This document shows positions 4,208 to 8,457 of a stretch of 8,457 bases of DNA, piece by piece. Origin of the DNA: an uncultured Ruminococcus sp. (GTDB lineage Bacteria > Bacillota_A > Clostridia > Oscillospirales > Ruminococcaceae); contig CALFMA010000667.1 in NCBI GenBank assembly GCA_937880065.1, positions 1 to 8,457 of the forward strand, read 5' to 3'. Numbering within the stretch: the first letter of the stretch is position 1; the number at the start of each line of letters is the position of its first letter. Position numbers and translations under genes: made by a program. Under the pieces are notes generated by a model that saw only the letters and a list, made by a program, of their open reading frames with translations, ran no database searches and had not been told where the DNA came from.

Positions 4208-6379
4208 ATGAAAAAAGATTTATTTAGATTTTCGGATTTAGATGACAATATTGTTGAGAATATCTCCGAAAAATATCCCGATATGGACAAATCGGAGCAG
4301 AAAGCAATCTGCGAAAAAGTCCGTCAGAAGCTGAATACAGCGGAAGATTTCGCTGCGGCTGATGTTGTAAGCGGTGTTGAAACTGTTAAAAAGCCTGTTT
4401 TCCGTTATATATTCGGAACTGCTGCGGCTGCTGTTTTTGCCCTTGCCGTTATTCCTGTGGCATACAAGGCGTTGAAAAATACTCCCGACGGCCCCGAAAA
4501 TATACAGGAATCCCAGCTTGTTGCGGATTATGTATCATCACCAACCGAAGAAAATGAAAAATCCACAACAAAAACAGAAGAAACAAGAACTGCTGCAACT
4601 ACTGACATAACCACACAACCGACAGAAGAATCGACAGAATCATTGACATCTGCTGTGACTGACGAAACCGTTTCATCTACAAAAGAAAAAGTGACATCAA
4701 GGACAACTGCAAAGTCAAACTCAACAACTACAAAACCTGCTACTACAACAAAGCCTGTGACAACTACAAAAGCTGATGTTGTTGCATCGGGTAATTACGG
4801 TGCAGAGGGTGCAAATGTTACATGGACGCTTGACTCTGAGGGTACGCTCACATTCAGCGGAAAGGGTGCAATGAAGGATTTCGAAGCCGTTGACGGTCCT
4901 GAACCATCGCCAATGTGGCACGGAAACGAAGCTGTCAAAGAGATTGTTATCGAAAACGGCATTACAAGAATTGGTGACTTTGCGTTTGATTATTGCACCG
5001 AAGTTGAATCAATAACAATTCCCGATAGTGTTACAAGTATCGGTAGCTTTGCATTTAACAATTGCAGCAAACTTGAATCAATAACAATTCCTGACAGCGT
5101 TATCAGTATTGATTCAATGGCATTTGGCGAGTGCAGAAACTTAAAAACAATAACAATTCCCGATAGTGTTACATCTCTCGGTGAAAATGCATTCTTCTAT
5201 TGTACAAATCTTACTTCTGTAAAGCTTTCAAATAATCTTGAGTGTATTAAGGACGCAACATTTTTCTTCTGCGAATCTCTTGAATCTGTTGAAATCGGGA
5301 ATAATGTTAAATCTATCGAATTTAGTGCTTTTGCGTGTTGTTTTAAGCTGAAAGATGTTACATTGCCCGAAAGCGTTAATTATATTGGTGATGATGCATT
5401 TTTCCGCTGTCAAAGCCTTGATACAATTACAATTGAAAATCCTGATTGTGAATTCTTTAATACACAGTCTATAATCTGTAACGAGTATGACAGCTCAACA
5501 GATGCTATTATAGCTGATTTTACAATGATTGGAAAAGCAGGTTCAACAGCCGAGAAACACGCTGAAAAGCACGGCATTGCCTTTAGAGTAATCGGAAGCG
5601 AAAAGGCAGAGCCAAAAGCTGAAATTGACTGGTCGTTTGGCGATTTCACGGATAATGTATGGCGTGTTACTAATTCGGGTTATTCTGAGGTAGTTACAAA
5701 TACTGACGAACTCCGTGAATATCTTGGTAAAATTTACCGTGATGACAAGGTTGAGCAGTATCTCACAAAGTACAACGACAGCTATTTCAAGAGCAATGTG
5801 CTTGCATTAAAGGCAATTCAGCAGAGTGCAGGAGCAAAAAGTGCGTTGGAAATCGAAGAATTTTCCGTAAAAAACAGCAAAATCAAGTTTGCAGCCAAGT
5901 GGAATGACGAGGTGGCAGCTGCTGTTATGTCAATCAACCTTGTAAAGCTTGAAATTCCAAAGTATATGTATGTTGAACAGCCGATTAACTGGAATATTCC
6001 CGGTGAAAATGAGGAATATTATAATATCCGAATGAAAGAAATAGAGGAATATGAGAGTCAGAACATCTGCACAATGGTGCGTGAAAGAGCAATTCTCAAC
6101 GGCGAAATGGCAGATGTAAACCGCCTTACATTTAAACAGGCAGAGAAAATAATCAAAGAAAACGGCACACCAAATGGTATATATGATTCGGCATATGCAG
6201 AAAGACTTATTGAAGCATTCAACGAAATCTGCGATTGTCCCGATATTATCGGCGGAAGCGGTATTACACGCTATGAATATTGGTTAGGCGATAATTCGGG
6301 CAGAGAGAAAATAATCATATATTTAGAACAGCCTGCGGTATGGCATGAATCAAAATACGGCAGAGAACAGCTTGTATGA
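4208..6379 (+). CDS. Predicted membrane anti-sigma factor with BspA-like LRR ectodomain
   Basis: This 723-residue protein has a cytoplasmic N-terminus of about 62 residues, then a basic KKPVFR and one transmembrane helix (about 66-86), giving an N-in, C-out topology. A Thr/Ser/Lys-rich stalk spans about 112-189. A BspA-type cap (about 195-240, WTLDSEGTLTFSGKGAM) leads into seven 23-residue LRR_5 repeats (about 243-405, consensus LxSITIPDSVTSIGxxAFxxC) and a degraded eighth. The GKAGSTAEKHAEKHGIAF segment is a usual C-cap. Residues about 485-585 resemble PrcB_C (TDELREYL...SYFKSNVLAL...VKLEIPK). Residues about 600-723 form an unnamed domain ending in GGSGITRYEYWLGDNSG. The start has AAGGAGG 8 nt upstream. 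The anti-sigma role is inferred from topology and from its place after the ECF gene; there is no zinc-type HxxxCxxC motif. The LRRs probably bind an external ligand, as in RsgI-type sensors, which use carbohydrate modules. Confidence 0.85.
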   Translation: MKKDLFRFSDLDDNIVENISEKYPDMDKSEQKAICEKVRQKLNTAEDFAAADVVSGVETVKKPVFRYIFGTAAAAVFALAVIPVAYKALKNTPDGPENIQESQLVADYVSSPTEENEKSTTKTEETRTAATTDITTQPTEESTESLTSAVTDETVSSTKEKVTSRTTAKSNSTTTKPATTTKPVTTTKADVVASGNYGAEGANVTWTLDSEGTLTFSGKGAMKDFEAVDGPEPSPMWHGNEAVKEIVIENGITRIGDFAFDYCTEVESITIPDSVTSIGSFAFNNCSKLESITIPDSVISIDSMAFGECRNLKTITIPDSVTSLGENAFFYCTNLTSVKLSNNLECIKDATFFFCESLESVEIGNNVKSIEFSAFACCFKLKDVTLPESVNYIGDDAFFRCQSLDTITIENPDCEFFNTQSIICNEYDSSTDAIIADFTMIGKAGSTAEKHAEKHGIAFRVIGSEKAEPKAEIDWSFGDFTDNVWRVTNSGYSEVVTNTDELREYLGKIYRDDKVEQYLTKYNDSYFKSNVLALKAIQQSAGAKSALEIEEFSVKNSKIKFAAKWNDEVAAAVMSINLVKLEIPKYMYVEQPINWNIPGENEEYYNIRMKEIEEYESQNICTMVRERAILNGEMADVNRLTFKQAEKIIKENGTPNGIYDSAYAERLIEAFNEICDCPDIIGGSGITRYEYWLGDNSGREKIIIYLEQPAVWHESKYGREQLV
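5011..5217 (+). repeat. Three 69-bp tandem repeats encoding LRRs
   Basis: AATAACAATTCC followed by GA(T/C)AG(T/C)GTTA recurs at 5011, 5080 and 5149, exactly 69 bp apart, one LRR unit of 23 residues each. The DNA of these three units is far more alike than that of the flanking LRR units, which points to recent tandem duplication or gene conversion within the ectodomain. Confidence 0.8.
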
Positions 6380-6395
6380 TAATAATTACGGCACA

Positions 6396-6437
6396 TAGCC
6401 AACTTAGCCAACAGACTTTAAGGTATATTTATACCTT
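6396..6437. promoter_or_regulatory. Palindrome and direct repeat ahead of the dockerin gene
   Basis: A perfect 18-bp palindrome, AAGGTATA-TT-TATACCTT (6420-6437), lies 29 bp before the dockerin-protein ATG. Just upstream, TAGCCAAC occurs twice with a 9-bp period (6396-6403 and 6405-6412). There is no T-run after the palindrome, so it is not a usual terminator. It may be an operator or an mRNA hairpin that sets dockerin expression apart from the two genes upstream. The CCAAC motif could be the -35 of an ECF promoter, which is speculative. No sigma-A promoter is evident here. Confidence 0.5.
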
Positions 6438-6466
6438 GAAAATAAAACAAAATGGAGGTAAATACT

Positions 6467-8233
6467 ATGACACACAAGAAACTCAGAAAAATCGCTGCAT
6501 TGACAGGTGCTTTACTTGCTGTCAACGCAGGCGTAGGTGCATTTGCACCTTGTTACGCAGATTATGGCTTTGCTGCATATGCTGCGGAATCAACAGAAGC
6601 AGCTACAGAAGAATACGGAGTATGGGTATCAATGGAAACTGAAGAAACCCGTGATTACTATGACATAGGCGAAGAACTCTCCCTTGAAGGATACTATATT
6701 TCAGGCTTCTGCAAAAGCTATGACGAAAACGGAAAATTAATCAGTAAAACAGAATTTGAACACGAGAATTTGCTGGAAATGATTGACAAGGGAATAGTAA
6801 CAGTTGATATAGGAGATTTTTATACTGATATTAGTTCAGCACCCCATACTATTACTATTACCTACGGCACTGCAACAACTGAAATACATGTATGGGTTCA
6901 AAATAATAATGAATTCCATGCTATGATAATCGAATCACTTCCAACAAAGACAGAGTACCTCCTCGGAGAAGAACTTGACCTGACAGGTGCTAAAATAACA
7001 GGCTTCTACTCAGACGGCAAAGATCGCTATGAATGGGAAAATGCCGATTTACAGGAACTTGTTGATGAGGGCGTGGTAACACTTAATGATATGGATTTTT
7101 ATGATACAGCACAGAAATCGGGTAAGCGTAGCATCTACTTTGGTTACTATAACGCATTTGGATGTTTTCAAGTTGATGTTATAGACCCTAACGAGGAAAA
7201 CACTTTGACTCTGCTCAATCTGCCTGATAAGCTTACTTATAAGATTGGTGAAAAACTCGATCTGACAGGTGCAAGCTTTTCAGCTTTCAGCTGGAGTACA
7301 GGTTCAGTTGATAAAATTCCCGAAGGCGATGTTTCAGAATACATTGATAACGGCACATTAAAGCTTGACGCTTCAGAATTTGACTACACAAAGCCAGGCA
7401 CTTACACTATTTATTTAACATATGGAGATGACACATATTTCCCTGACACACAGTCCTTTGAAGTAACTGTTTTAGATGAAAAATCCGAGGAGGAAACTTT
7501 CTATATCAGCGCTCCTAAAACCGCATTCGGAATTAATGAAGAACTTGACTTCACAGATGCATATTTAATAGTTGCTCCAAATAATGATTTCGATAATACT
7601 GAATCCTATCTCTTAACAGATTTGATTGAACAAGGACTTGTTACTGTTGACGCTTCAAGTTATAACAATCAGGAATGGGGCAGCTATCCAATCTATTTCA
7701 CATACAAGGGCGAAACAGACAGCATAGCTGTAACAGTAAGCGGTGAGATTCCCGATGTACACGACATTGTTTATGTCAATACAGAGAATATGAAGACTGA
7801 ATACAAGGTTGGTGAAGAGCTTGACCTTTCCGGTGCAATTTTCGGAGCAGTAAAATACAGATATGGTATCGTTGCTAAATTCGAGCAGTGTAATCTTCTT
7901 GAATATGTTGAAAATGGTACATTAGAAGTTGAAGCAACTGATTTTGATAATAAAACTCCAGGTACATACACAATTTATGTTACCTACGGTCTTGATACTA
8001 CTTCATTTGATGTAACTGTTAAGGGTAAAAGAGTAATCCCCTCAGGCGACTCAAACGGTGACGGAAAGTTCACAGTTGCCGATGTAGTAACTATGCAGAG
8101 CTATATTATGGGTAAAAAGACAGCTAAACTCGCTGACTGGAAAAATGTTGACTATTACGAAGATGAAAAGATCGACGTTTTTGACTTAATTGTAATGAGA
8201 GAAAATTATATTGAAAATATGGAAAATGAATAA
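6467..8233 (+). CDS. Secreted multi-Ig-domain protein with C-terminal dockerin
   Basis: This 588-residue exported protein has a signal peptide (about 1-39: KKLRK, a hydrophobic core, then cleavage near AYA/AES). About five bacterial Ig-like repeats of Big_3 type follow (about 51-144, 150-239, 246-336, 344-425, 434-518), each with a Y-x-(I/L)GE-ELDLTGA-like opening and a (T/S)IY-x-TYG-like strand near the end. A type I dockerin occupies about 526-584. Its first calcium loop is canonical (D528, N530, D532, D539 in DSNGDGKFTVAD). The second (D562, D566, D570, D573) has Y564 where Asn or Asp is usual. No catalytic domain is present, so it is probably a structural or adhesive cellulosome component that docks to a cohesin. 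The ATG at 6452 belongs to the ATGGAGG ribosome binding site; the ATG at 6467 sits 8 nt after GGAGG and is the likely start. It lies 87 nt after the anti-sigma-like gene. Confidence 0.9.
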   Translation: MTHKKLRKIAALTGALLAVNAGVGAFAPCYADYGFAAYAAESTEAATEEYGVWVSMETEETRDYYDIGEELSLEGYYISGFCKSYDENGKLISKTEFEHENLLEMIDKGIVTVDIGDFYTDISSAPHTITITYGTATTEIHVWVQNNNEFHAMIIESLPTKTEYLLGEELDLTGAKITGFYSDGKDRYEWENADLQELVDEGVVTLNDMDFYDTAQKSGKRSIYFGYYNAFGCFQVDVIDPNEENTLTLLNLPDKLTYKIGEKLDLTGASFSAFSWSTGSVDKIPEGDVSEYIDNGTLKLDASEFDYTKPGTYTIYLTYGDDTYFPDTQSFEVTVLDEKSEEETFYISAPKTAFGINEELDFTDAYLIVAPNNDFDNTESYLLTDLIEQGLVTVDASSYNNQEWGSYPIYFTYKGETDSIAVTVSGEIPDVHDIVYVNTENMKTEYKVGEELDLSGAIFGAVKYRYGIVAKFEQCNLLEYVENGTLEVEATDFDNKTPGTYTIYVTYGLDTTSFDVTVKGKRVIPSGDSNGDGKFTVADVVTMQSYIMGKKTAKLADWKNVDYYEDEKIDVFDLIVMRENYIENMENE

Positions 8234-8370
8234 TCTCTGAAACTACAGCAAACAAATTCAACAGCATAAATCCTGTATAATATCGTTGGATTTCCTCATC
8301 TTCCACCTTGACATACAGCATTTCTGCTCTCCAAGCAAAATGGAGAAATCAAGCTTTAATTGGGGGACTT

Positions 8371-8406
8371 AAAAAAATTATGGGCGGTCAGTTGACCGCC
8401 CATTTT
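8371..8406 (+). terminator. Rho-independent terminator after the dockerin gene
   Basis: An 11-bp perfect inverted repeat, ATGGGCGGTCA (8380-8390) and TGACCGCCCAT (8393-8403), gives a GC-rich hairpin with a tetraloop. It is followed by TTTTAT and preceded by seven As (8371-8377), so it may work in both directions. It lies about 140 bp after the dockerin stop codon. No gene was seen between them. Confidence 0.8.
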
Positions 8407-8440
8407 ATAGCAAACGACAAAATCTTTTGGCGTTTGCTAT
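8407..8440. repeat. Second long hairpin after the terminator
   Basis: ATAGCAAACG (8407-8416) pairs perfectly with CGTTTGCTAT (8431-8440). Inside the loop, CAAAA and TTTTG (8418-8422 and 8425-8429) pair again across a single A-G mismatch. The result is an almost fully paired 34-bp hairpin touching the terminator stem. It could be a backup terminator, the end of a small repeat element, or a binding site for whatever lies beyond the window. Confidence 0.6.
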
Positions 8441-8457
8441 TTGCCGATCCGCACGGA

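Noticed and set aside
4721..5649. Minus-strand frames inside the LRR gene (4721-4921, 5228-5413, 5410-5649)
   Set aside because: They are by-products of the repetitive Thr-rich and LRR coding sequence in antisense.
6376..6642. Plus-strand frame of 88 codons overlapping the end of the LRR gene by ATGA
   Set aside because: It overlaps the signal-peptide region of the dockerin gene in another frame, lacks a ribosome binding site and encodes an implausible Arg/Cys-rich sequence.
8124..8321. Minus-strand frame of 65 codons at the end of the dockerin gene
   Set aside because: It is antisense to the dockerin domain, whose protein motif is unambiguous, and no promoter or ribosome binding site was seen.
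8324..8370. TCTCCA/TGGAGA hairpin and a ten-codon ATG frame after the dockerin gene
   Set aside because: The stem is short, the frame is tiny and there is no proper ribosome binding site.

Overview
The window looks like a chromosomal segment of a low-GC gut or rumen Firmicute, most likely Ruminococcus or a close relative. The main pointer is a secreted protein ending in a type I dockerin whose second half reads LADWKN...YYEDEKIDVFDLIVMR, a style I associate with Ruminococcus cellulosomes. Supporting signs are BspA-type leucine-rich repeats fused to an anti-sigma-like membrane protein, AT-rich intergenic DNA, strong GGAGG ribosome binding sites and near-consensus sigma-A promoters. The genus is inferred from protein style, not from a search.

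Left part (1-1830): a heptanucleotide repeat and a MITE-like element with terminal inverted repeats are followed by a two-gene minus-strand operon. That operon encodes a six-helix membrane protein of unknown function and a protein joining a Cys-rich, DUF3795-like head to a membrane tail. It is driven by a perfect TTGACA-N17-TATAAT promoter. The 367 bp between this operon and the next (1754-2120) holds that promoter, a minus-strand terminator and a second copy of the GCTAA heptad repeat; I see no gene in it.

Middle part (2121-3665): a compact four-gene minus-strand operon encodes three paralogous small membrane proteins (DUF6442-like) and a 68-residue XRE/Cro-type repressor. Its promoter is embedded in an array of five 20-bp palindromes of the form TTGCCAAG-N4-CTTGTCAA. 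The simplest reading is autoregulation by the XRE protein. The array fills much of the divergent intergenic region shared with the plus-strand genes.

Right part (3666-8457): an ECF-type sigma factor is followed after 17 nt by a 723-residue single-pass membrane protein. This has a short cytoplasmic N-terminus, one transmembrane helix, a Thr-rich stalk, seven BspA-like LRRs, a PrcB-like region and an unnamed C-terminal domain. After 87 nt containing an 18-bp palindrome comes a secreted protein with about five bacterial Ig-like (Big_3-type) domains and a C-terminal dockerin. I infer a surface-sensing system: the LRR ectodomain would perceive an external ligand, the cytoplasmic segment would release the sigma factor, and the regulon may include the adjacent cellulosome-docked Ig-domain protein. 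The block ends in a rho-independent terminator and a second long hairpin.

The two most interesting items are the LRR-ectodomain anti-sigma/ECF/dockerin module and the five-operator array controlling a triplicated membrane protein-XRE operon. No RNA genes, CRISPR array, transposase or integrase were seen.
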